Source of the DNA: Massilia sp. UMI-21
GTDB lineage: Bacteria; Pseudomonadota; Gammaproteobacteria; Burkholderiales; Burkholderiaceae_D
DNA length: 64,000 nt
Assembly (NCBI GenBank): GCA_015277795.1
Contig: CP063848.1
Span: 1,922,001-1,986,000 of the forward strand
Reading direction: 5' to 3'
In this document: piece after piece, positions 18,245 through 27,940 of the stretch
How the letters are laid out: each line of letters opens with the position of its first letter
How positions within the stretch are numbered: the first letter of the stretch is position 1
Notes under the pieces: generated by a model
What the model was told of the DNA's origin: nothing
Seen by the model: only the letters and a program-made list of their open reading frames with translations
Database searches by the model: none
Position numbers and translations under genes: made by a program

Positions 18245-20614
18245 CTAGACGTGATAGCGCTGGTCGAGCATCGTGCGGACCGCATCCGGCGCCAGCGGTT
18301 CGCTGAACCACTGTCCCTGCAATTGGTCGCAGCCGTGCGAGCGCAGGAAATTCACCTGCTCTTCGGTCTCGACCGCCTCGCCGACCACCGCCAGGTCGAG
18401 GTTGTGGCCGATGTCGATCAGGGTCTTGGCCAGCTTGCAGCCTTCGCCCTCGGTGGCGATATCGCGCACCGCCGCTTTCGACAGCTTGACCTGGCGCACC
18501 GACAGCTGGCGCAGGAAGGAGAGATCGGAGATGCCTTTGCCGAACTCGTCGAGCGAGAGCGCCACGCCGGCCTCGCGCAGTTGGGCCGACAGGTCGCGTC
18601 CGAGTGCGGGATTGCGGATCAGGTCGGCCTCGGGGATCTCGATCTCGAGGCTGCCGGGCGGCAGTTCGTAGCGGGCGACGTGCGCGGCGACGCCGGGAAC
18701 GAAGCCGTGCCGGCTGTACTCGCGGTACGAGACGTTGACCGACACCGGCAGGCCGGTGTAGCCGAGCTGGCGCAGCTGGTGCAGGAAGGCGCAGGCCTGG
18801 TCCAGCACCCAGTCGCCGATCTCGATCATCTTGCCGGACTCTTCGGCCTCGGCCAGGAAGCTGGCCGGCAGCATGATGCCGTGCTTCGGATGGCGCCAGC
18901 GCAACAGCGCCTCGAAGCCGCGCACCTTGCCGCTCTTCGCGTCCATGCGCGGCTGGAACAGCAGGAACAGTTCGTCGTGCTCGAGTGCGCTGCGGATGCT
19001 GTCGGCCAGCGCGGCGCGCTTTTCGCTGGCCAGGCGCATCTCGGGCGAGAAGAAGTGCACGCCGCCGCCGTTGCCCTTGACGTGGTACATCGCCATGTCG
19101 GCTGCGCGCACCAGTTCGGCCGGCGTGTTGCCGTCCTGGGGGAATAAGGCCACGCCCATGCTGGCGCCGACCGGGATTTCGTTGCCGCCGACGGCCACCG
19201 GCAACGTCATCGCGCGCCGCAGCCGCTCGGCCATGCGCAGCGTGAAACGCACCGAGGGCTGGTCGACCAGCACCAGCACGAATTCGTCGCCCGACATGCG
19301 CGCCACCGTGTCGCTGTCGCGCACCGCCGACAGCAAGCGGCGCGCCACCACCTTGAGCACCACGTCGCCCGCCTCGTGGCCGAAGGTGTCGTTGACGGTC
19401 TTGAAGTTGTCCAGGTCGACCAGCACGGTCGCCACCATCGAGGCATGGCGCTGGGCCAGGTGGACCGCGTGGTCGAGCCGGTCCCAGAGCAGGGTGCGGT
19501 TGGCCAGGCCGGTGAGGGGATCGTGGTTGATCTCGTGCTCGAGGTGCTCGGTGCGCTGCTTGACCGCGGTGACGTCCTGCAGGATGCCGATGAAATGGGT
19601 CACCTCGCCGTGCTCGTCGCGCACCGGCGTGATGCTCAGGTCGTTCCAGAAGATATCGCCGTTCTTGCGCATGTTGCGAAACACCACGTTCACCGCGCGC
19701 CGTTCGGTGAGGGCCAGGCGCACCTGGCTGCGCTCGTGGGCGTCGAAGTTGGGCGCCGCCATGAAGCGCGCATCGCGCCCGATCGCGTCCCGGGCCGGGT
19801 AGCCGGCGATGCGCTCGAAGGCCGGGTTGACGTATTCGATGATGTTGTCGCGCCCGGCGCAACGGGTGATCACGATGCCGTTGCTGGCCGCGTGCAGCGC
19901 CCGCTCGCGCAGCCGCAGCTGGCGTTCCTGTTCGCGCCGCCTGGAAATGTCGATGCCCATGCCGAACAGGTATTGGCCGCCGTTGCAGCGCACGCGGGCG
20001 CCGCCCACCATCATCGGCGTCTCGCGCCCGCTGCGCGAGACGTAGTTGATTTCCATCGAGACCTCGGCGCCTTCCTCGAACACGCGCCGGATGTTTTCCA
20101 TCGCCAGCGGGCGTTCGCGCGGCTCGACCATGTCGCTCACCCGCGCGGCGGCAAGCTCGTCGGGCGTCATTTCGGTGAGGCGTTCAAGGTTGTGGTTCCA
20201 CAGCAGCAGGCGGCCTTCGCGGTCGACCGCGTAGAAGGTGCCGGGCAGGAGGTCGACCACGTCGGACAGCGGGGTGCGGCCGATGCGCTCGGCCTCGGAA
20301 AGCGCCTCGGACGGTGCGACGAAGACGGCCGCGCCCCAGCCGCGCGGCTCGCCGCGGGCGTCGTACTGGCGCAGCAGGGACAGCGTGGCAAGGCCTGCGC
20401 GCGCGCCGGCGAAGCGCATCGGCAGCTTGGCCCCGCCGGAAGCGGCCAGGGCGGGCCAGCCGATGTCCGCGGCGACGAGGTCGGTGAGTGCCCGGCCCGG
20501 GGCCTGCTGCGGCGTCCAGCCGAACAGCGCCGCGCAGGCGGGATTCCAGGTCACGATCTTGCCCTCGTCATCGGTCAGGAAACACACCTGCGCAGATGCT
20601 TCGATGGTCGACAT
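18245..20614 (-). CDS. PAS-GGDEF-EAL cyclic-di-GMP signalling protein
   Basis: A 789-residue soluble protein with several PAS units: residues 1-110 (FLTDDEGKIVTWNPACAALFGW), about 120-230 (GTFYAVDREGRLLLWNHNLERLTEMT) and about 240-360 (ASNGIVITRC...IGILQDVTAVKQRTEHLEHE). A GGDEF domain follows with the signature SGDEF at 441-445 (first Gly replaced by Ser, a change known in active cyclases). The EAL domain has EALLRW at 568-573. Several EAL active-site loops are altered: DDFG is DEFG (689-692), K-I-D-K is K-L-S-K and A-E-G-V-E-T is G-E-A-V-E-T. Cyclase activity is plausible; phosphodiesterase activity is doubtful. No membrane segment is seen. Confidence 0.9.
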   Translation of the reverse strand: MSTIEASAQVCFLTDDEGKIVTWNPACAALFGWTPQQAPGRALTDLVAADIGWPALAASGGAKLPMRFAGARAGLATLSLLRQYDARGEPRGWGAAVFVAPSEALSEAERIGRTPLSDVVDLLPGTFYAVDREGRLLLWNHNLERLTEMTPDELAAARVSDMVEPRERPLAMENIRRVFEEGAEVSMEINYVSRSGRETPMMVGGARVRCNGGQYLFGMGIDISRRREQERQLRLRERALHAASNGIVITRCAGRDNIIEYVNPAFERIAGYPARDAIGRDARFMAAPNFDAHERSQVRLALTERRAVNVVFRNMRKNGDIFWNDLSITPVRDEHGEVTHFIGILQDVTAVKQRTEHLEHEINHDPLTGLANRTLLWDRLDHAVHLAQRHASMVATVLVDLDNFKTVNDTFGHEAGDVVLKVVARRLLSAVRDSDTVARMSGDEFVLVLVDQPSVRFTLRMAERLRRAMTLPVAVGGNEIPVGASMGVALFPQDGNTPAELVRAADMAMYHVKGNGGGVHFFSPEMRLASEKRAALADSIRSALEHDELFLLFQPRMDAKSGKVRGFEALLRWRHPKHGIMLPASFLAEAEESGKMIEIGDWVLDQACAFLHQLRQLGYTGLPVSVNVSYREYSRHGFVPGVAAHVARYELPPGSLEIEIPEADLIRNPALGRDLSAQLREAGVALSLDEFGKGISDLSFLRQLSVRQVKLSKAAVRDIATEGEGCKLAKTLIDIGHNLDLAVVGEAVETEEQVNFLRSHGCDQLQGQWFSEPLAPDAVRTMLDQRYHV

Positions 20615-20689
20615 GCCGGCACCCTTCGCGAAAACGCTCGTGGGGCAACCAGATTACACGCCTTCGGCCATGCGCGGCGCATGAAGCAC

Positions 20690-20713
20690 AAAGCCACGGC
20701 GGACCGTGGCTTT
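20690..20713 (-). terminator. Hairpin terminator of the flavin oxidoreductase gene
   Basis: Perfect 10-bp stem (20690-20699 with 20704-20713), loop CGGA/TCCG, 30 nt after the stop of the flavin oxidoreductase gene. Only a short T-run follows on the minus strand. Confidence 0.65.
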
Positions 20714-20742
20714 GAAGATAGGGAACAGCCGGTGCGGGCCTG

Positions 20743-22011
20743 TCAGGCCGCGGCGGTTTCCTGTTTCGGCGGCAAGGCAACCTGGTTGTCGACGCTGAAC
20801 TGGTAATCCTCGAACACGTGCTGGGCCGACAGGATCTGGTAGCTGCCGTCGGCCAGGCGGTGGGTGGTGTCCTTCAGGCGGTAGGTGAAGTGGCCGCAGG
20901 TCCAGCAGTTGAAGTTGCGCATGTGCGTGCACAGGCAGGTCTTGTCGAACACCGTGATGTTCTTGCCGTCCGGGCTGGCCTGCACCTCGCGGTTGTACGA
21001 GTTGATGTAGGCGCAGTTGCCGGTGGCGTCCAGCAGGTAGCCGTAGGATTCGCAGCCCGGGCGGATGCCGGAGCCGATTGCCGGCGTGCTCTTGAGCATG
21101 CGCATAGGGTAGCCGGTCGGCGAGACGCCGTTGACGATGATGTCTTCCTCGCTGGCGCGGAAGTATTCCTGCTTGACGTGGTCGGGCATGCCGCACTCGT
21201 GGGTGACGGTGAAGCGGGTCGCCACCTGCACGCCGCCGGCGCCTTTTTCCAGGAAGCCGACCGCGTCCGAGCCGGTGAAGATGCCGCCGGCGGCGATGAC
21301 CGGAATGTCCAGCGCCTGCTCGCGCATGAAGGCATGGATCTCGTCCATGATGGTGTGCAGGTCGTATTGCCGCCAGTCGTCGATGCCGAAGCCGAGGTGG
21401 CCGCCCGCCAGCGGGCCTTCGACGATGATGTAGTCGGGCAGGCGGTTCAGGCGCGAGACCTTCTTCAGGAACAGCTGCAGGGCGCGCACGGACGAGACAA
21501 TGATGCCGAGCTTGGTATCGCGGAAGCGTGCATGGTCCTTGATCAGCTCAAAAGAACCCAGGTGCAGGCCGGCCGACATGGTGATGCCGTCGATGCCGGC
21601 GTCCATCGCCGCCGACAGGCGGGTGCGCAGGGTTTCCTTGGGCGCGTTCATGGTCAGCTTTTCCATGCAGTTCACGAAGATCAGGCCATCGCCCTTCTTC
21701 GCTTCCATGGTCGAGCCGACGTGCAGGCGGGTCGCTTCGGCCAGGCGGTCGAGGTCGAACTGGACCACCGCCTTGTTCATGTTGTTGATGTTGAACTTGT
21801 AGAGCTTGGTCTTGTCCTTGACGAAGGTGGTGTCGAACTTGCGGTCCGACACATCCTGCACCATCGCGTCCGAGATGTGGCCGATGCCGCCGAGACGGGC
21901 GGCTTCCAGGGCCAGCTCGGAGGTCGAAATGTCCACGCCCATGCCGCCGATCATGATCGGCACGTAGTCCTTGTTGCCCAGTCGCAGGCGGAAATCATCA
22001 ACACGTTTCAT
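20743..22011 (-). CDS. NAD(P)H-dependent flavin oxidoreductase, nitronate monooxygenase family
   Basis: A 422-residue TIM-barrel flavoprotein of the nitronate monooxygenase (2-nitropropane dioxygenase)/FabK-like superfamily. Segments: PIMIGGMGVDISTSELALEAARLGGIGHIS, IIVEGPLAGGHLGFG (FMN phosphate loop), PVIAAGGIFTGSDAVGFLEKGAGGVQVATRFTVTHECGM. The C-terminal 90 residues, with CESYGYLLDATGNCAYIN, TCLCTH and FNCWTCGHFTYR, form a Cys-rich region not found in the short nitronate monooxygenases; it may hold a metal or structural disulfides. RBS AAGGAT precedes the ATG. Exact substrate is unknown. Confidence 0.85.
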   Translation of the reverse strand: MKRVDDFRLRLGNKDYVPIMIGGMGVDISTSELALEAARLGGIGHISDAMVQDVSDRKFDTTFVKDKTKLYKFNINNMNKAVVQFDLDRLAEATRLHVGSTMEAKKGDGLIFVNCMEKLTMNAPKETLRTRLSAAMDAGIDGITMSAGLHLGSFELIKDHARFRDTKLGIIVSSVRALQLFLKKVSRLNRLPDYIIVEGPLAGGHLGFGIDDWRQYDLHTIMDEIHAFMREQALDIPVIAAGGIFTGSDAVGFLEKGAGGVQVATRFTVTHECGMPDHVKQEYFRASEEDIIVNGVSPTGYPMRMLKSTPAIGSGIRPGCESYGYLLDATGNCAYINSYNREVQASPDGKNITVFDKTCLCTHMRNFNCWTCGHFTYRLKDTTHRLADGSYQILSAQHVFEDYQFSVDNQVALPPKQETAAA

Positions 22012-22129
22012 TGCAATCCTTAAACCGCCGTAGTTCCCTACGCGTACATATGCATTGACTGACCGCAGTGCACAGTCGTCATTCTACTCCCGGGCGCGGG
22101 CGCTGCCACGCCGTATCGGGCGCTGGACC

Positions 22130-22615
22130 TCAGTCCCGGAAATTATTGAAGGCCAGCGGCAGTTCCTGGACGTCCTTGCGCAGCATGGCCATGGCAGCCT
22201 GCAGGTCGTCGCGCTTGGCGCCGGTGACGCGCACCGATTCGCCCTGGATGCTGGCTTGCACCTTCATCTTGCTTTCCTTGATGAGCTTGGTGATCTTCTT
22301 GGCGTCCTCGGTCTCGATGCCGTTGCGCACCTTGATGACCTGCTTGACCTTGTCGCCGCCGATCTTCTCGACCTTGCCTTCGTCGAGGAAGCGCACGTCG
22401 ACCTTGCGCTTGGCCATCTTGTTGATGAGAACGTCCTTGACCTGGCCGAGCTGGAAATCGGAGTCGGCCAACAGGGTCAGCTCTTTCTCCTTCTGCTCGA
22501 CGTTGGCGGAGCTGCCCTTGAAGTCGAAGCGGGTGGTGATTTCCTTGTTCGACTGTTCGACGGCGTTCTTCACTTCAACCATGTCTGCTTCGCAGACGAC
22601 ATCAAACGACGGCAT
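22130..22615 (-). CDS. yajQ: YajQ-family nucleotide-binding protein
   Basis: A 161-residue protein that matches YajQ over its whole length: [35 protein letters not shown] at the N terminus, then [34 protein letters not shown], and [32 protein letters not shown]. Members bind nucleotides, and some bind cyclic-di-GMP as effectors that interact with transcription factors. RBS AAAAAGGA lies 7-14 nt upstream. It is divergent from murB. Confidence 0.93.
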   Translation of the reverse strand: MPSFDVVCEADMVEVKNAVEQSNKEITTRFDFKGSSANVEQKEKELTLLADSDFQLGQVKDVLINKMAKRKVDVRFLDEGKVEKIGGDKVKQVIKVRNGIETEDAKKITKLIKESKMKVQASIQGESVRVTGAKRDDLQAAMAMLRKDVQELPLAFNNFRD

Positions 22616-22732
22616 GGCGATTTCCTTTTTCTTGATGATGCATATAGACGAATCCCTCTATTTTAACGGACAACGCCTTGCTCGGGCCACCAGATTTGCC
22701 CACACGGCAACAGCGTGCCGCGGGCTTGCCCC

Positions 22733-22738
22733 TATAAT
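22733..22738 (+). promoter_or_regulatory. Likely -10 element of murB
   Basis: Consensus TATAAT lies 23 nt before the chosen murB start. A transcript beginning about 22745 would exclude the upstream in-frame ATG at 22737, which supports the start at 22761. No good -35 hexamer is visible at 17 nt. Confidence 0.5.
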
Positions 22739-22760
22739 GGGCAAAAAACTCCGCCACCCT

Positions 22761-23804
22761 ATGCAAGCCGACCTGCCCATCCTCCACGACTACCCGCTCG
22801 CCTCCCTCAACACCTTCCGCATTCCGGCGCGGGCCCGGCATTACCTGCCGGTAAGCGGCGCCGCCGAGCTCGATGCGCTGCGTCGCGACCCGGTGCTCGG
22901 CGCCTTGCCGCGCCTGGTGCTGGGTGGCGGCAGCAACCTGTTGTTCACCCGCGACTTCGACGGCATCGTCCTGCACATGGTCGGACGCGGCAAGGAAGTA
23001 CTGGGCGAACAGGACGGCAAGCTGCTGGTGCGGGCCCGGGCCGGCGAGAACTGGCACGCCTTCGTGCGGTGGACCCTGGCCCAGGGCCTGGGCGGGATGG
23101 AGAACCTGTCCCTGATTCCCGGCACGGTCGGGGCGGCGCCGATCCAGAATGTGGGGGCGTATGGGACGGAAACCAAGGACGTGTTTCACTCGCTCACGGC
23201 CTACGACCTGGAAAGCGGCGAGCTGCGCACGCTGGACGCGGCGGCCTGCCGCTTCGCTTACCGCGACAGCATCTTCAAGCACCCGGAAGGGCGCGCGCTG
23301 GTGGTGCTGGACGTCACCTTCGCGCTCCCCAAGGACTGGGCCCCGAACCTGCGCTATGCCGAGCTGGCCCGGGCGGTGGAAGAGGCGACGGAAAAGGCTG
23401 CGGAAAAGGCTGCGCCGAGCCCGCAGGACGTCGGACGCATCGTCGAGGCGATCCGGCGCCGCAAGCTGCCCGACCCGGCGGAGATCGGCAACGCAGGCAG
23501 CTTCTTCAAGAACCCGGTGGTCACGGGCGCCCATTGCGCGCGGCTGCTGGCGCAGTATCCTGCGCTGGTGCACCACGCGCAGCCGGACGGCAGCGAGAAG
23601 CTGGCCGCCGGCTGGCTGATCGACCAGTGCGGCTGGAAAGGCCGGGCGCTGGGCGCGGCCGGCGTCTATCCGAAGCAGGCGCTGGTGCTGGTCAACCTGG
23701 GCGGGGCCCGGGGCGAGGACGTGGTGCGGCTGGCGCGTGCGATCCAGGCGGATGTGGCGGCAAAATATGGCGTCGCGCTCGAACCGGAGCCGGTGTTCAT
23801 CTGA
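22761..23804 (+). CDS. murB: UDP-N-acetylenolpyruvoylglucosamine reductase MurB
   Basis: Cytoplasmic FAD enzyme that reduces UDP-GlcNAc-enolpyruvate to UDP-MurNAc for peptidoglycan. 347 residues, the E. coli-like (type I) length. LVLGGGSNLLFTRDFDGIVLHM is the FAD-binding loop, MENLSLIPGTVGAAPIQNVGAYGTE the second, AGSFFKNPVV contains the catalytic Ser, and the C-terminal LEPEPVFI supplies the conserved Glu. A short repeat EEATEKAAEKAA sits in the middle. The start at 22761 gives MQADLPILHDYPLASLNTFRI, the usual N terminus. The SDR gene follows 10 nt later and is probably cotranscribed. Confidence 0.95.
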   Translation: MQADLPILHDYPLASLNTFRIPARARHYLPVSGAAELDALRRDPVLGALPRLVLGGGSNLLFTRDFDGIVLHMVGRGKEVLGEQDGKLLVRARAGENWHAFVRWTLAQGLGGMENLSLIPGTVGAAPIQNVGAYGTETKDVFHSLTAYDLESGELRTLDAAACRFAYRDSIFKHPEGRALVVLDVTFALPKDWAPNLRYAELARAVEEATEKAAEKAAPSPQDVGRIVEAIRRRKLPDPAEIGNAGSFFKNPVVTGAHCARLLAQYPALVHHAQPDGSEKLAAGWLIDQCGWKGRALGAAGVYPKQALVLVNLGGARGEDVVRLARAIQADVAAKYGVALEPEPVFI

Positions 23805-23814
23805 GGAGACAGGC

Positions 23815-24534
23815 ATGATCAAGGCAGTCGTGACCGGCCACTCGCGTGGCCTGGGCGCCGCCATCGCGGCGGAACTGATGGCGCGCGGCATCCCGGTGCT
23901 GGGGCTGGCGCGCGGACATGCGGCGTCGAGCGAGGGCATGGAGCAGGCCGTCGTCGACCTGAGCGACGGCGCGGCGCTGGCGGCCTGGCTGGGCGGGCAT
24001 ACGCTGCGCTCTTTCCTGGCCGGCTGCGACACGGCGCTGCTGGTGAACAATGCCGGCGTGGTGACGCCGGTCGGCCCGCTGGCCGAGCAGGACCCGCTGG
24101 CGGTGCTGCGCGCGACCACGCTGAACGTCGGCGCGCCGCTGGCGCTCTCGAGCGCCTTCGTGCAGGCTGCGCCGCAGGCCGAGCGGCGCATCCTGCATGT
24201 CTCGAGCGGCGCCGGGCGCAGCGCCTACCCGGGCTGGAGCGTGTATTGCGCCACCAAGGCGGCGCTCGACCAGCACGCGCGCGCCGTCGCGCTCGACGCC
24301 GACCCGCGGGTGCGCTGCGTCAGCCTGGCGCCGGGGGTGATCGATACCGACATGCAGGCGGAGATCCGGGCCACGCCGGACGCGCGCTTTCCGCTCAAGC
24401 AGCGCTTCGTCGACATGAAGGAGGGCGGGGTGCTGGTGGCGCCAGGCGACTGCGCCCGGGCGCTGGTCGACTGCCTGCTGTCGCAGCGCTTCGGGCATGA
24501 GCCGGTGGCCGATTTGAGGAATAGTGCGAGCTAG
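23815..24534 (+). CDS. Short-chain dehydrogenase/reductase
   Basis: A 239-residue classical SDR with NAD(P)-binding TGHSRGLG (TGxxxGxG) at residues 8-15, LLVNNAGV, catalytic Ser in HVSSGAGR and the active-site YCATK (YxxxK). It resembles the benzil/sepiapterin-reductase-like SDRs with SLAPGVIDTDMQAEIR near the C terminus. A strong [10 protein letters not shown], precedes the ATG and lies at the end of murB. The substrate is unknown. The last four bases overlap a small remnant gene on the other strand. Confidence 0.88.
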   Translation: MIKAVVTGHSRGLGAAIAAELMARGIPVLGLARGHAASSEGMEQAVVDLSDGAALAAWLGGHTLRSFLAGCDTALLVNNAGVVTPVGPLAEQDPLAVLRATTLNVGAPLALSSAFVQAAPQAERRILHVSSGAGRSAYPGWSVYCATKAALDQHARAVALDADPRVRCVSLAPGVIDTDMQAEIRATPDARFPLKQRFVDMKEGGVLVAPGDCARALVDCLLSQRFGHEPVADLRNSAS

Positions 24535-24632
24535 GCGCTGATGTCGGGGCGGATCAGCTTCGAGGCGGCGCCGATATGGAGCGTGCCCGACGGGCGGCTG
24601 GCGAGGATGTACACGAGGGATTGTTTGTCCAT
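24531..24632 (-). pseudogene. N-terminal remnant of a GIY-YIG endonuclease gene
   Basis: A 33-codon frame, too short to be called by usual gene finders, reads MDKQSLVYILASRPSGTLHI then GAASKLIRPDISA and a TAG stop. This matches the start of GIY-YIG superfamily small nucleases (Y-I-L-A-S-x-P-x-G-T-L-Y-I-G-V-T-S-D-L-x-R-R), including the GIY-equivalent VYI and the YIG-equivalent HIG. Homology ends at LIR, where the frame meets the 3' end of the SDR gene and stops. The catalytic Arg and Glu helices are missing, so it cannot be active. It is probably the scar of a deletion that joined this locus to the SDR gene. Confidence 0.7.
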
Positions 24633-24704
24633 CCTGCTATCGTTGCGTTCGCGGCGGGAAAGCGGGCTGCGTGTACGCAAACCGCAACCCATGCTTCTCC
24701 ACCC

Positions 24705-25301
24705 TCAGGCGCGCTTGCGGCGGCTGGCCGCGATGCCCGCCAGGGCGATGGCCATCAGCGACAGCGATGCAGGCTCTGGTACCTCGCCGGCATCCGCCGC
24801 GACGCCGAACACCTGCAGGCCGAGACCGCCAGGCACCTGGTACCAGTCGCCGCCGATGCCGACGTGCAGCTGGCCGCTCGGCGACGGCGCGTCGAAAGCC
24901 ATGGCGGCGTCGAAATGGCTGTCGGTCGGGGTGAAGGTCACCGCATAGGTGCCGGCCAGCAGGTCCCAGGCCAGGCCGGACGCGCCTACCCACGCGGAAC
25001 CCTGCTGGGCGCCGATGGTGAAGCTGGTCGAATACAGGGCGCTTCCCGGCTTTCCAGCGATGATGTTGGTGACGTTCATCTGCACGGCGCCGCCGCTCCA
25101 CGAGCTCATCCAGCCGTTGATGCCGGTGATCGTGTAATCCTTATCCAGGTCAAATTCATTGCCGAGCCATTGCCAGGAAGCCAATGCGTAGCCGCTGGTG
25201 GTGCCGCCGGCGCCGGTATCGATGATGGTAGCGGCCTGGCTGCTGGCCAGCATGGCGAAGGATGCGATTACTGGCAGCACGGCACGGGTGAGGATACGCA
25301 T
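24705..25301 (-). CDS. PEP-CTERM sorted exported protein
   Basis: A 198-residue exported protein. The Sec signal MRILTRAVLPVIASFAMLASSQAA is followed by a beta-rich mature part with many aromatic and Gly residues. The C-terminal sorting signal is EVPEPASLSLMAIALAG then IAASRRKRA, i.e. VPEP, one hydrophobic helix and a basic tail. PEP-CTERM proteins are processed by an exosortase (EpsH/XrtA type) and linked to extracellular polysaccharide or biofilm; the exosortase is not in this window. The start at 25301 has AGGAG six nt upstream; the ATG at 25307 would sit on the RBS. Confidence 0.85.
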   Translation of the reverse strand: MRILTRAVLPVIASFAMLASSQAATIIDTGAGGTTSGYALASWQWLGNEFDLDKDYTITGINGWMSSWSGGAVQMNVTNIIAGKPGSALYSTSFTIGAQQGSAWVGASGLAWDLLAGTYAVTFTPTDSHFDAAMAFDAPSPSGQLHVGIGGDWYQVPGGLGLQVFGVAADAGEVPEPASLSLMAIALAGIAASRRKRA

Positions 25302-25430
25302 GGACATCTCCTGGTTAAGTTGCCATCGAACAAGCAATTGTTGTGCCAGGAGGAAATTGTTTAGCGGATTCAATCACTTGGTCGCGCCAGCAACAGCCGT
25401 CCAGGCCATGCGTAAAGTTTTTCGACAAAA

Positions 25431-25452
25431 AAAACCGCCCGAAGGCGGTTTT
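25431..25452 (-). terminator. Rho-independent terminator of argG
   Basis: Stem aaaaccgcc/ggcggtttt (25431-25439 with 25444-25452), 4-nt loop, followed on the minus strand by a T-run of eight. It lies 20 nt after the argG stop. Confidence 0.9.
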
Positions 25453-25471
25453 CTCGAGCGGTGTCGGTGCC

Positions 25472-26704
<1,233 letters not shown>

Positions 26705-26834
26705 GGGTGATTCCAGTGTGGGAGGGGAGGTGGGGTCGGGATGGTCAGCCGGCCCGCGTTGAACACAACGGGGCCGACGATCAAACAGGTTGGTGGTGGG
26801 TGAAAAAAACGATTACTTGATGACTTGTCTTCGC

Positions 26835-27758
26835 TCAGTTGTCGATCCTGCCGAGCAGCAGGTACTCGATCAGGGCTTTCTGCACGTGCAGGCGGTTTTC
26901 CGCCTCGTCCCAGACGACCGACTGCGGGCCGTCGATGACCTCGGCGGCGACTTCTTCGCCGCGGTGGGCCGGCAGGCAGTGCATGAACAGGGCATCGGGC
27001 GCGGCGCGCGCCATCTTGGCGGCATCCACGATGAAGCCGTCGAAGGCCTTCAGGCGCTCGGTATTTTCCTTCTCGTAGCCCATGCTGGTCCAGACGTCGG
27101 TGTTGACCAGGTGCGCGCCCGCGCAGGCATCCGATGGGTTGTCGAACAGGGTGTAGCGCGCGGTCGACACCAGCGACGGGTCGAGGTCGTAGCCGGCGGG
27201 CGTGGAAACGTTCAGGTGGAAGCCGAACACCTCGGCCGCCTGCAGCCAGGAGTACAGCATGTTGTTGGCGTCGCCGATCCAGGCCACCGTCTTGCCGGCG
27301 ATCGGGCCGCGGTGCTCGTAGAAGGTATAGACGTCGGCCAGCACCTGGCAGGGGTGGTGTTCGTTGGTCAGGCCATTGATCACCGGGACGCGCGAGTTGG
27401 CCGCGAAGCGTTCGATGATCTCCTGGCCGAAGGTGCGCACCATGATGATGTCGCACATGCGCGACATCACCTGGCCGGCGTCTTCCACCGGCTCGCCGCG
27501 CCCCAGCTGGCTGTCGCGCGTGTTCAGGTAGATCGCCGCGCCGCCCAGCTGGTGCATGCCGGCCTCGAAAGAGAGGCGGGTACGGGTCGAGCTCTTCTCG
27601 AACACCATCACCAGGGTGCGGTCGACCAGAGGGTGATAGACCTCGTAGGCCTTGAACTTTTGCTTGATGACCTTGGCGCGCTCGATGACGTACTCGAATT
27701 CATCGAGCGAGAAGTCGGAGAACTGCAGGAAGTGCTTGATGGGCTTTGCGACTGGCAT
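26835..27758 (-). CDS. argF: Ornithine carbamoyltransferase, anabolic
   Basis: Makes citrulline from ornithine and carbamoyl phosphate. 307 residues. The carbamoyl-phosphate loop FEKSSTRTRLSFE, the NGLTNEHHPCQVLAD segment and the ornithine-side HCLPAHRGEEV near the C terminus are intact. It is the first gene of an argF-argG pair. A REP-like palindrome pair lies between argF and the downstream-facing end of rsgA. Confidence 0.96.
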   Translation of the reverse strand: MPVAKPIKHFLQFSDFSLDEFEYVIERAKVIKQKFKAYEVYHPLVDRTLVMVFEKSSTRTRLSFEAGMHQLGGAAIYLNTRDSQLGRGEPVEDAGQVMSRMCDIIMVRTFGQEIIERFAANSRVPVINGLTNEHHPCQVLADVYTFYEHRGPIAGKTVAWIGDANNMLYSWLQAAEVFGFHLNVSTPAGYDLDPSLVSTARYTLFDNPSDACAGAHLVNTDVWTSMGYEKENTERLKAFDGFIVDAAKMARAAPDALFMHCLPAHRGEEVAAEVIDGPQSVVWDEAENRLHVQKALIEYLLLGRIDN

Positions 27759-27836
27759 ATCGTCTTTGCGTCTTTGCTTGAGTGTTATCCCTTGAATTAT
27801 AAGGGGTTTTACCTGACGTTAGGGAAAGCGGTTTTT

Positions 27837-27939
27837 CGTAGGGTGGTCGGCTCTGCCGACCGCGCGTTCACATCCTGCTTGCGTCACGGCAGGGCAGCCG
27901 TTTGTCGGACGCGCGGTCGGCGAAGCCGACCACCCTACG
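27837..27939. repeat. Inverted pair of GTAG-type REP palindromes
   Basis: Two about 30-nt units in opposite orientation. Unit one (27837-27866) reads cGTAGGGTGG then a short hairpin (gtcggc-tct-gccgac) and CGCGCG. Unit two (27910-27939) is its near-exact reverse complement. The 15-bp outer arms and 12-bp inner arms are perfect, so the whole 103 bp can also fold as one cruciform. A conserved GTAG at the foot of a hairpin is the mark of REP elements mobilised by REP-associated tyrosine transposases. It fills the gap between the rsgA stop and argF. Confidence 0.75.
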
Positions 27940-27940
27940 G

